Assembly: GCA_964531025.1 (NCBI GenBank)
Contig: CAZHDY010000001.1
Location: 1,674,001 to 1,738,000, forward strand
Length of the DNA: 64,000 nucleotides
Source of the DNA: CALMEC01 sp964531025
GTDB lineage: Bacteria > Actinomycetota > Thermoleophilia > Miltoncostaeales > Miltoncostaeaceae
Direction: 5' to 3'
Shown here piece by piece: positions 7,731 through 14,713 of this stretch; the stretch's first letter is position 1, and every line of letters begins with the position of its first letter. The position numbers and the translations under genes were made by a program. The notes under the pieces are model-generated. The model had not been told where the DNA came from, made no database searches, and was given only the letters and a program-made list of their open reading frames with translations.

Positions 7731-9380
7731 TCAGCCGTAGAAGGGTTGGGCCACCGGAACGGGATTGCCCGATTCGTCCCACGCCTGGATCTCGACTGGC
7801 GTCTTGAACAGGTTTGCGCCCTGGCCTTTCGGGTGCGGACCGATGGTGTCCGCGACGGCCATGAACCAGCCGTTCTCGATTGTGGCGGTGACCATCGTTC
7901 CGTTCTCCGCACGGACCGCGACGAGCCGGACTCCCGGTTGAACGCGGCCGTAGACGGTGTCCATCCGGACGAGTCGTCCGTCGACTTGGGAAAGACTGCG
8001 GGTACTGGTATCGCACGGCCGAACCCTGGGGGCTCCGATTCCCTCTTCACAGATCCCGCGGTCGGAGGAGGAAGACGTGTAGCTCCCATGGCCTCCTGGC
8101 GTCGACATGCCGGCGGCGACGATCCGGCGATCGAGCACTCCGATGATCAGCTCGTAAGGTCCGGACCCGCCGGTGCGCGTCTGGATGACGTTCATCCAGG
8201 TGGCACCCTTTCGGACGAACGGCCGCTCGGCCCATCGAGGTGCTACGGAGAGCACCTTTCCGCCAGGCATGGGCGGAGCGCCCCAACGCGTCGGTTCATC
8301 GAAAGTCACGGAGCCACCGATGTCGGACTGTCCGAAGCGCTGTGCGAAGGAATGGTCGACGGAGTCGCCCTCGATCGTTGACGCACGCATGCTTTGGCTG
8401 AACTGGACTTGCTTGAGTATGCGGGTCTCATCCTCCGGACCGGTTCCCGGTCCGATCTGTGCGATCCAGACACCGCTGGCGGTGTCGGGTAGTGCCGCTT
8501 CGTCGCTGATACGGAGGTTGATACGAGACCGGTCGATCATCGGCGGACTTGTCGAGACAGGGATGACCGAGCGTTCGACGGCGGACGTGGCCACAAGGTC
8601 CACCGGCCGGATGAGGAAGAACTCGCTTACGTTTGTTCGGCTGTCGGTGACCACGTACGTGTCGGCCGGCGTCTCAAGGGTGAAGATCTTGCGACGAGGC
8701 TCGGAGCGGCGAAGGGAAGCGATCATCGCCGGTGCCGAACTCTTCGGGAACCGCATTGGTGCGGAGAGGGGTTGACCCGGTTGCCCCTCTGGCTGGACGT
8801 AGACCACGGTACCGCCTTTCGGCGCGGGACCGGCTGCGGCGACGGCCGGCTTCAGATCATCCAACGTTCTCGCGTAGCGGATGACGCTCCGTTCGATATC
8901 GAGCACTCGGATGCGAGGGAAGTCCAGAAAGGAACGGACTTCTGAGGGGCTTTGAGTTCCCGGGATTCGAACCGTCATCGTGTCGCCGTTCACGTCCTGC
9001 ACCGAGACGCCGGCAGCGTCGAGCTGCTCGGACCGCTGGGCGATCGCCGTCTTCACCCGGGTGCGCATCTCGTCCAGGCTTACGTCGGGATCCGGATGGA
9101 GTGTCACGCGGACGTCCATCCCCCAGTCGACCCGGGTGGGCGGCAGCGCGGTCAGAGGATCCTCTGGGGCTCCCGTGGAGCGCACACCGATCACGACCAT
9201 GATGGCGATGGCCGCTGCTGCCGGGAGCGCCATGATCGCCGCGAGGCGTCGTCCACGGCTCGGCCGTGACGACTCGCGTCGCAGGGCGACGATCTGTTCG
9301 AGCAGATGATCCGGCGCGGGCGCGGACGGCTCGGGTACCGGGTTCAGTCGCCGTACACGTTCCATGAGCTCAGGCTTCAT
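7731..9380 (-). CDS. Anti-sigma-like membrane protein with SecD-like outer domain
   Basis: A 549-residue protein encoded directly after an ECF sigma factor, overlapping it by 11 nt. ATG at 9380 has GGAAG at good spacing. Residues 1-45 are cytoplasmic and charged, 46-66 are a membrane helix, and the rest is extracytoplasmic. No zf-HC2 motif is visible. Residues of about 85-165 read like the first periplasmic domain of SecD: a repeated-helix segment (RVKTAIAQRSEQLDAAGVSV) followed by a strand and IPGTQSPSEV. A second stretch near 300-370 (SGVWIAQIGPG, then GGSVTFDEP) is like the later SecD strand pair. The likely role is to hold the sigma factor and sense something outside the membrane. The partner assignment rests on gene order. 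Confidence 0.7.
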   Translation of the reverse strand: MKPELMERVRRLNPVPEPSAPAPDHLLEQIVALRRESSRPSRGRRLAAIMALPAAAAIAIMVVIGVRSTGAPEDPLTALPPTRVDWGMDVRVTLHPDPDVSLDEMRTRVKTAIAQRSEQLDAAGVSVQDVNGDTMTVRIPGTQSPSEVRSFLDFPRIRVLDIERSVIRYARTLDDLKPAVAAAGPAPKGGTVVYVQPEGQPGQPLSAPMRFPKSSAPAMIASLRRSEPRRKIFTLETPADTYVVTDSRTNVSEFFLIRPVDLVATSAVERSVIPVSTSPPMIDRSRINLRISDEAALPDTASGVWIAQIGPGTGPEDETRILKQVQFSQSMRASTIEGDSVDHSFAQRFGQSDIGGSVTFDEPTRWGAPPMPGGKVLSVAPRWAERPFVRKGATWMNVIQTRTGGSGPYELIIGVLDRRIVAAGMSTPGGHGSYTSSSSDRGICEEGIGAPRVRPCDTSTRSLSQVDGRLVRMDTVYGRVQPGVRLVAVRAENGTMVTATIENGWFMAVADTIGPHPKGQGANLFKTPVEIQAWDESGNPVPVAQPFYG

Positions 9381-9885
9381 CGCTTGCTTCCTTGACATCG
9401 GTCGTCGAGTTCCGTCGGCCGGTGGCCGCGGCGTCATCCCTGAGAAGGCGTTCGATTCGTCGTCGTGCGCGGAGTAGACGCAGTGCGACGTTGGTGGTCG
9501 AGGTCCCGAGAACGTCGGCGATCTGCCGCCGCGTCAGGTCCTCCCACGCCACCAGGAGGATCAGTTCGCGATCACGTTCGGGCAGCGCTTCCAGAGCGTC
9601 GACCAGGGCCGGGTCGATCTCCGCGGAAGCGCTCGACATCTGGCGGAGCACCGAGAGTTCACCGGCGAGGCGCGTCGCAGCACCGTCGGCGCGGCGACGG
9701 CTGCGCAGCTCGTTCAGGCACGTGAGGCGTGCCGTTGCCAGAAGCCAGGGCATCGGATCGTCGGGAAGCTCGTCGAGCTTCCGCCAGGCGACCGTGAACA
9801 CCTCGGCGGCGACGTCGTCGGCTGCCGCGCTTCCGACTCGTCGGGCGGCGTACGCGTGGACTCGCGCATAGAACCGACGGAACAC
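9370..9885 (-). CDS. ECF-type sigma-70 factor
   Basis: An RNA polymerase sigma factor of the extracytoplasmic-function type. Region 2 spans the start to about residue 55 (FRRFYARVHAYAARRVG, DDVAAEVFTVAWRKL). Region 4 is about 95-155, with a helix-turn-helix (LTRRQIADVLGTSTTNVALRLLRARRR split). The GTG at 9885 truncates the expected N-terminus and lacks a ribosome site. A CTG at 9915 has a strong GGAGG six bases upstream and would add MSGTEKEFAD, restoring a normal region 2 start, so the real start may be CTG. It controls an unknown regulon with the anti-sigma-like protein downstream. Confidence 0.88.
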   Translation of the reverse strand: MFRRFYARVHAYAARRVGSAAADDVAAEVFTVAWRKLDELPDDPMPWLLATARLTCLNELRSRRRADGAATRLAGELSVLRQMSSASAEIDPALVDALEALPERDRELILLVAWEDLTRRQIADVLGTSTTNVALRLLRARRRIERLLRDDAAATGRRNSTTDVKEASDEA

Positions 9886-10001
9886 GTCGGCGAACTCTTT
9901 CTCGGTGCCGGACAGGGCGGACCTCCACAGGGGGTATACCGAGAAGTGTCCGATGGAGCTGTGGTTATTTCACCGTGGTCAGATTGTCTCTGCCGGACAC
10001 C

Positions 10002-10038
10002 GACGGGGTACCCGGTACCTGGCACCAACCACCCCGTC
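10002..10038. repeat. GGTGCCTGGCACC-type hairpin, copy 2
   Basis: The tip GGTACCTGGCACC is at 10014-10026. The flanking arms GACGGGGT (10002-10009) and ACCCCGTC (10031-10038) are perfectly complementary. The arms differ from those of the other copies yet still pair, which is what a conserved RNA or DNA hairpin would show. Confidence 0.7.
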
Positions 10039-10133
10039 GTCCACCACGAACACGTCCCTGCCACGTCGGTCTGGCCGGGATGCAGGTGACGGACAACGCT
10101 GATTTACAGGAGTTTCGCCGTTCCGGCCATTCC

Positions 10134-10169
10134 AACGGGGTCGATGGTGTCTGGCACCTGCCACCCGTT
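10134..10169. repeat. GGTGCCTGGCACC-type hairpin, copy 3
   Basis: The tip GGTGTCTGGCACC is at 10146-10158. The arms AACGGG (10134-10139) and CCCGTT (10164-10169) pair. It lies about 100 bp from copy 2 in the same non-coding stretch. Confidence 0.7.
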
Positions 10170-10192
10170 CGGCCTCCATCGGGCGAAATGAC

Positions 10193-10216
10193 GAGGGCCC
10201 GCCGGAGCGGGCCCTC
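10193..10216 (-). terminator. Intrinsic terminator of nrdJ
   Basis: A perfect 10-bp stem with the tetraloop TCCG as read on the minus strand (arms 10193-10202 and 10207-10216) begins 26 nt after the nrdJ stop. A weakly T-rich stretch (GTCATTTCG) follows. Confidence 0.85.
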
Positions 10217-10242
10217 GGTACCTCACGAACCGTCGACGGAGG

Positions 10243-13020
10243 CTACGAGCAGCCGCTCGTCGAACCGCAGTTCTCGCACTTGTAGCAGCTGCCCGAGCGG
10301 ATCATCGTCCAGCCGCAGCTGGAGCAGATGGCGCCGTCGGTCTGCATCTTGAACGTGTACGCGCCGCCCTGCGCCGGCGACAGCGGAAGCTCCGTCTGGC
10401 CGCTCGCCGGCGGCGCGGCCGTAAGCTCCACCACGCTGGCGACGGGACCGTCCCCGTCGTTCGCGGCGACGGCCTCCGCCCGGTAGGAGTCGGTGATGAT
10501 CCCCGCCTGGCGCTTCTCGTCCTCGGCGAGGAACTTGGAGCCGAGCCAGCGCACGAGGTAGTCCACGATCGACTTCGCCATGGGGATTTCGGAGTTACCC
10601 GTGAAGCCGGACGGCTCGAACCGCATGTGCGACAGCTTGTCGACCATGATCTGGAGCGGCACGCCGTGCTGCAGGGCCATCGACATGCAGATGGCGAGCG
10701 AGTCCATGAGACCCGACACCGTGGAGCCCTGCTTCGCCATCTTCATGAAGACCTCGCCGGGGCTGCCGTCCTCGTACTTGCCGACGGTGATGTAGCCGTC
10801 GTGGTCGGCGATCGAGTAGTGGTGCGTGATCGCCTCACGCTCGTCGGGCAGGCGGCGGCGGATGGGACGCGCGGCCTGCGAGGCGGGCTCGGTGGCCATC
10901 GACTTCTCGCCGGTGGAGAGCGGCTGGGTGCGCTTGGAGCCGTCGCGGTAGATGGCCAGCGCCTTGACACCCTCTTTCCAGGCCAGCATGTACGCCGCGG
11001 AGATCTCCTCGGGGGTGGCCTCGGTCGGCATGTTGACCGTCTTCGAGATGGCGCCCGAGATGAAGGGCTGCACGGCACCCATCATGCGGATGTGCCCGCT
11101 GGCGGCGATGGAGCGCGTGCCCTTGAGCGGGGTGAACGCACAGTCGAACACCTCGAGGTGCTCATCCCGGAGGCCCGGGGCACCCTCGATGGTCTCGTGC
11201 TCGTTGACGTAGTCGACGATGGCCTCGACCTCGTCGTCCGAGTAGCCCAGCGTCCTCAGGGCCCGCGGCACCGTGTTGTTGACCAGCTTGATGACGCCGC
11301 CGCCGACGAGCTTCTTGTACTTGACGAGTGCGATGTCCGGCTCGACGCCCGTGGTGTCGCAGTCCATCATGAAGCCGATGGTGCCGGTCGGTGCCAGCAC
11401 GCTGGCCTGCGCGTTTCGGATGCCGTGCACCTCGATGCGCTCGACGACGTTGCCCCAGGCCTCACCCGCGGCCGACAGGAGCTCGGGGTCGGGGACCAGA
11501 TCGGCGCGGATTCCTTCGACCGCCTTCTGGTGCATCCGCATGACGCCCTGCATGGGCGCGGCGTTGACGGCGTATCCCTCGAACGGTCCCATGCGCTCGG
11601 CCAGACGCGTCGACATCTCGTAGGCACGGCCGGTCATGAGGGCGGTGACCGCACCCGCGTAGGCACGTCCGCCGTCCGAGTCGTAGGCCAGCCCGTGTGA
11701 CATCAAGAGTGCGCCGAGGTTGGCGTAGCCGATGCCGAGCTGACGGAACTTACGGGCGTTGTCGCCGATCTCCGGGGTGGGGTAGCCGGACCGCGTCACG
11801 ATGATGTCCATCGCGGTGATCGTGGTGTCGACAGCCTGCTGGAAGTCCTCCACCTGGAACGTGCCCCCGTCGTCCACGAACTTCATGAGGTTGAGCGAGG
11901 CCAGGTTGCACGCCGAGTTGTCGAGGTGCATGTACTCGCTGCACGGGTTCGATCCGTTGATGCGGCCGCTGTTGGGGCAGGTGTGCCAGCGGTTGATGGT
12001 GGAGTCGTACTGCATGCCGGGGTCACCGCAGACCCAGGCGGCCTCCGCGATGTCGCGCATGAGGTCGCGGGCCTTCATCCGGTCCATGACCTCGCCGGTG
12101 GTGACCGACTTGGTGGTCCAGTCCTCGCCGGCCTCGACGGCCAGCATGAACTCGTCGCTCACGCGCACCGAGTTGTTGGCGTTCTGGAACTGGATGGACT
12201 GCCAGGCCTCCCCGTTGAGGCCCATGTCGTAGCCCATCTCACCCAGGGCCCACGCCTTCTTCTCCTCGTTGGCCTTGCAGTTGACGAAGTCCATGATGTC
12301 CGGGTGGTCCACGTTGAGGATCACCATCTTGGCGGCGCGACGGGTGGTTCCACCCGACTTGATGGCGCCGGCACAGGAGTCGGCACCGCGCATGAAGCTG
12401 ACCGGGCCTGACGCCGTGCCGCCTGCCGAGAGCGCCTCTCGCGAGGAGCGGATGCGTGACAGGTTGACCCCGGAGCCGGAGCCGCCCTTGAAGATGATCC
12501 CCTCCTTGCCGATCCAGCTCAGGATGGAGTTCATGGTGTCGTCCACCGAGAGGATGAAGCAGGCGCTGGACTGCGGGTTCTCGCGGGTGCCCATGTTGAA
12601 CCAGACCGGCGAGTTGAACGCCATCTTCTGGGTGACGAGCAGGTGCGTGAGCTCGGCGGCGAACGTGTCGCCCTCGGCCTCGTCCGCGAAGTACCCCTCC
12701 TCGTCACCCCAGCGACGAAGCGTCAGCACGACGCGATCGATCAGCTGCTTGACGCTGCTCTCGCGGCGCGGGGAGCCGAGCTGACCGCGGAAGTACTTGG
12801 ATGCGACCACGTTGGTGGCGAGCTGCGACCAGGGCTCCGGAACCTCGATGTCGTCCTGCTCGAAGACGGCCTGGCCACCCTCCGCCTGGATGCCGGCGGA
12901 GCGCGTCTCCCACGTCACCTCGTCATAGGGATGGACGCCGGGCGTCGTGAAGTAGCGACGAAGCGCCAGGCGGGCGCGTGAATCGCCGGTTGTCTGGGTG
13001 GCGGCGATCTGGGTGGCCAT
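10243..13020 (-). CDS. nrdJ: Adenosylcobalamin-dependent (class II) ribonucleotide reductase
   Basis: A full-length 925-residue class II reductase that makes deoxyribonucleotides with vitamin B12 as radical source, so it works with or without oxygen. The barrel motifs are intact: SSACFILS near 145 with the redox Cys, the Gly-rich FKGGSGSGVNLS, and NPCSEYMHLDNSACNL carrying the radical-site Asn-x-Cys-x-Glu and partner Cys. The C-terminus ends in a zinc-ribbon-like Cys cluster (CSSCGW, CYKCENCGS) typical of this group. Its start overlaps the nrdR stop in TGATG, so the two are coupled. It is very probably under NrdR control from the promoter before nrdR. A strong terminator follows. Confidence 0.97.
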   Translation of the reverse strand: MATQIAATQTTGDSRARLALRRYFTTPGVHPYDEVTWETRSAGIQAEGGQAVFEQDDIEVPEPWSQLATNVVASKYFRGQLGSPRRESSVKQLIDRVVLTLRRWGDEEGYFADEAEGDTFAAELTHLLVTQKMAFNSPVWFNMGTRENPQSSACFILSVDDTMNSILSWIGKEGIIFKGGSGSGVNLSRIRSSREALSAGGTASGPVSFMRGADSCAGAIKSGGTTRRAAKMVILNVDHPDIMDFVNCKANEEKKAWALGEMGYDMGLNGEAWQSIQFQNANNSVRVSDEFMLAVEAGEDWTTKSVTTGEVMDRMKARDLMRDIAEAAWVCGDPGMQYDSTINRWHTCPNSGRINGSNPCSEYMHLDNSACNLASLNLMKFVDDGGTFQVEDFQQAVDTTITAMDIIVTRSGYPTPEIGDNARKFRQLGIGYANLGALLMSHGLAYDSDGGRAYAGAVTALMTGRAYEMSTRLAERMGPFEGYAVNAAPMQGVMRMHQKAVEGIRADLVPDPELLSAAGEAWGNVVERIEVHGIRNAQASVLAPTGTIGFMMDCDTTGVEPDIALVKYKKLVGGGVIKLVNNTVPRALRTLGYSDDEVEAIVDYVNEHETIEGAPGLRDEHLEVFDCAFTPLKGTRSIAASGHIRMMGAVQPFISGAISKTVNMPTEATPEEISAAYMLAWKEGVKALAIYRDGSKRTQPLSTGEKSMATEPASQAARPIRRRLPDEREAITHHYSIADHDGYITVGKYEDGSPGEVFMKMAKQGSTVSGLMDSLAICMSMALQHGVPLQIMVDKLSHMRFEPSGFTGNSEIPMAKSIVDYLVRWLGSKFLAEDEKRQAGIITDSYRAEAVAANDGDGPVASVVELTAAPPASGQTELPLSPAQGGAYTFKMQTDGAICSSCGWTMIRSGSCYKCENCGSTSGCS

Positions 13021-13649
13021 CAGTGCGAATCCTCCTGATCAGGTGCATCGGGTGAAAGAGTCGTGGACGTGGTGGTGGAGGTTGTGGTGGCGAGACCACC
13101 GGCCAGTGCGCGCAGGCGGCGGGCAGGCCGATCGTCGAGACCATCCATGGTATCGAACAAGTGTTCGTCGAGGGGGGTTTGGCCCCGGGGCAGCGGAGGC
13201 TCGCGTTCGAGGCGTGCGAGCTCTTCCTCGAACTCCTCGACATCGCTGAAACGGCGGTAGACGGATGCGAACCGGACGTAGGCGACCTGGTCGATGTCCT
13301 TCAGGCGCCGGAGCGTCAGCTCACCGATGAGCTGGCTGGATGCCTCGCGACGCAGGCGGTTGCGAAGCTCGATCTCGATGTCGCGCACGACCGTCTCGAG
13401 GAGCTGGGTCGACACCTGGCGCTTGTGGCAGGCGCGCTGCAGGCCGTTGAGCAGCTTCTGCGCATCGAACGGTTCGCGTTCGCCGGTCGACTTGATGACC
13501 GTGACGGGCATCTCCTCGAACCGCTCGTAGGTCGTGAAGCGCTCTCCGCACGCGGCACACTCGCGGCGACGCCGGATGGCGTCCTTCGCGTCGGACACGC
13601 GGGACTCGACCACTCGGTGGTCGGGACTTTCGCAGAAGGGACACAGCAT
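13020..13649 (-). CDS. nrdR: Transcriptional repressor NrdR
   Basis: The nucleotide-sensing repressor of ribonucleotide reductase genes. It begins with the zinc ribbon MLCPFCESPDHRVVESR and CAACGERFTTYE, followed by the ATP-cone domain (VIKSTGEREPFDAQKLLNGL). ATG at 13649 is chosen because the zinc ribbon must start there. At 209 residues it is longer than the usual ~150-160, with an extra low-complexity tail rich in Thr and Ser before the stop. It is translationally coupled to nrdJ. A palindrome upstream resembles its own operator. Confidence 0.95.
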   Translation of the reverse strand: MLCPFCESPDHRVVESRVSDAKDAIRRRRECAACGERFTTYERFEEMPVTVIKSTGEREPFDAQKLLNGLQRACHKRQVSTQLLETVVRDIEIELRNRLRREASSQLIGELTLRRLKDIDQVAYVRFASVYRRFSDVEEFEEELARLEREPPLPRGQTPLDEHLFDTMDGLDDRPARRLRALAGGLATTTSTTTSTTLSPDAPDQEDSH

Positions 13650-13688
13650 GTGGGAAGCGCTACCCCTGGTGTTCGGTCGGACAAGCAA

Positions 13689-13704
13689 ACGCTATATTCA
13701 GCGC
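13689..13704 (-). promoter_or_regulatory. Candidate NrdR box upstream of nrdR-nrdJ
   Basis: The 16-mer ACGCTATATTCAGCGC is an imperfect palindrome (CGCT and AGCG arms around an AT-rich centre). It resembles the NrdR box ACACTATATATAGTGT and lies 40 bp before the nrdR start, overlapping a -10-like AT-rich stretch. Only one box is evident, whereas two spaced boxes are usual. Confidence 0.55.
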
Positions 13705-13888
13705 ATTGACCGTGCATCCTTCCACGATCGTCACATCGTGGCAAGCCATGCCGGGACGGAAAGTTCCCGCGAGTTCCACTTTTCCGGGCCGTCGGACCCG
13801 CTGACCACTCCTGTCGCGGCGGCGCCATCACCCGACCCACCCGAGGCGGCGTCCGCAACCCCACCGGCCGTCGAGGCACGCCGACGAT

Positions 13889-13920
13889 CTGACCTCCCTG
13901 AGACGGAGTCCTGGGGTCAG
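13889..13920 (-). terminator. Weak hairpin over the lepB stop codon
   Basis: The arms CTGACC (13889-13894) and GGTCAG (13915-13920) enclose the end of lepB. The stem includes the stop codon. No T-run follows, so the terminator role is uncertain. Confidence 0.3.
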
Positions 13921-14513
13921 CTCAGGAAGTGCACGTGGCGGATGGGCCAGTAGGTGACCTCCGCCTGGCCGATCACCCGGTCGATCGGCACGAACGGGTC
14001 ACTCCACTGGTGCGAGTCGCAGGAGTTGGAGCGGTTGTCGCCGAGGACGAAGATCTCGCCCTCCGGCACCGGGGTGGTAAGGGTGTAGACGTTGTCGTCC
14101 TGGGACGGCGCGAACGACTCCGAGATCATGGTGGCGTCGTTGATGCCGGCCTCGGGGATGACGAGTGGTTGCCCGTTCACCAGGACCTCGTTCGAGTCCA
14201 TGCGGATCGCGATCTCGTCCCCCGGCAGCCCGATCACCCGCTTGACGAACGGCGTGTTGCTGGTGTTCCCCGGCTCGCAGGTGTTGCGCGCCTCGTCCGT
14301 GGGCTGGAAGACGACGATGTCTCCGCGCTCGATGTCGCGCACGTGGTAGATGACCCGGTTCGCGATGATGCGGTCGCCTGCGCGGATGGTGGGTTCCATG
14401 GAGGGCGTGGGGATCTCGTACGGCTTCGCCACTGCGGCCTGGATGAGGAAGGCCAGCGCGATGGCGACCGCGACGGGAAGGACGAGGTCCTTCATCAGGC
14501 GGCGGAGGAACAT
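13917..14513 (-). CDS. lepB: Signal peptidase I
   Basis: A type I signal peptidase, 198 residues, that cleaves signal peptides at the outer face of the membrane. One N-terminal membrane anchor (about 9-29) is followed by the catalytic Ser38 in PTPSMEPT, the general-base Lys91 in FVKRVIGLPGD, and the box GDNRSNSCDSHQW. The family normally has GDNRxxSxDSR, so His replaces the final Arg. The ATG overlaps the stop of a small upstream frame in TGATG. The many exported proteins in this window are its expected substrates. Confidence 0.95.
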   Translation of the reverse strand: MFLRRLMKDLVLPVAVAIALAFLIQAAVAKPYEIPTPSMEPTIRAGDRIIANRVIYHVRDIERGDIVVFQPTDEARNTCEPGNTSNTPFVKRVIGLPGDEIAIRMDSNEVLVNGQPLVIPEAGINDATMISESFAPSQDDNVYTLTTPVPEGEIFVLGDNRSNSCDSHQWSDPFVPIDRVIGQAEVTYWPIRHVHFLS

Positions 14514-14698
14514 CAGCGCTCACCCCTGGTGCCGGTCCGCGCGGTGTCGTTGTGTAGGTTCTCCGCGATGCCGTCGTGGAAACGGCATCCGTTGGCCTGT
14601 TGGTGGTCGTCGACGGCGTCCGCCGGGGCTCCGAAGGCCGCAGAAGGAACGATGATGACGACGGCCAACGCGAAGAAGGCGGAAAGACGGCGGAGCAG
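14513..14698 (-). CDS. Possible small exported protein upstream of lepB
   Basis: A short frame of about 61 codons with a textbook signal peptide (LLRRLSAFFALAVVIIVPSA, then AFGAP), a short polar tail, and a stop that overlaps the lepB start (TGATG). No ATG, GTG or near TTG is available. The only well-placed start is CTG at 14698, with AGGGGG five bases upstream; a TTG at 14776 is in frame but would run into the divergent gene. It may be a real lepB-coupled peptide or a chance frame. Confidence 0.35.
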   Translation of the reverse strand: MLRRLSAFFALAVVIIVPSAAFGAPADAVDDHQQANGCRFHDGIAENLHNDTARTGTRGER

Positions 14699-14713
14699 GG
14701 TGACCCCCTCACG

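Larger units (their letters stand above)
9916..10242. other. 327-bp non-coding stretch between nrdJ and the sigma gene
   Basis: No convincing reading frame is present. The stretch holds two members of the GGTGCCTGGCACC hairpin family, the nrdJ terminator, and presumably the sigma-gene promoter near 9930-9990. No clear -35 or -10 pair could be fixed there. Confidence 0.6.

Noticed and set aside
10627..11700. Long plus-strand open frame opposite nrdJ
   Set aside because: It is the antisense shadow of a highly GC-rich, strongly conserved gene; its composition (Arg, Val, Gly, Asp rich) is not protein-like.
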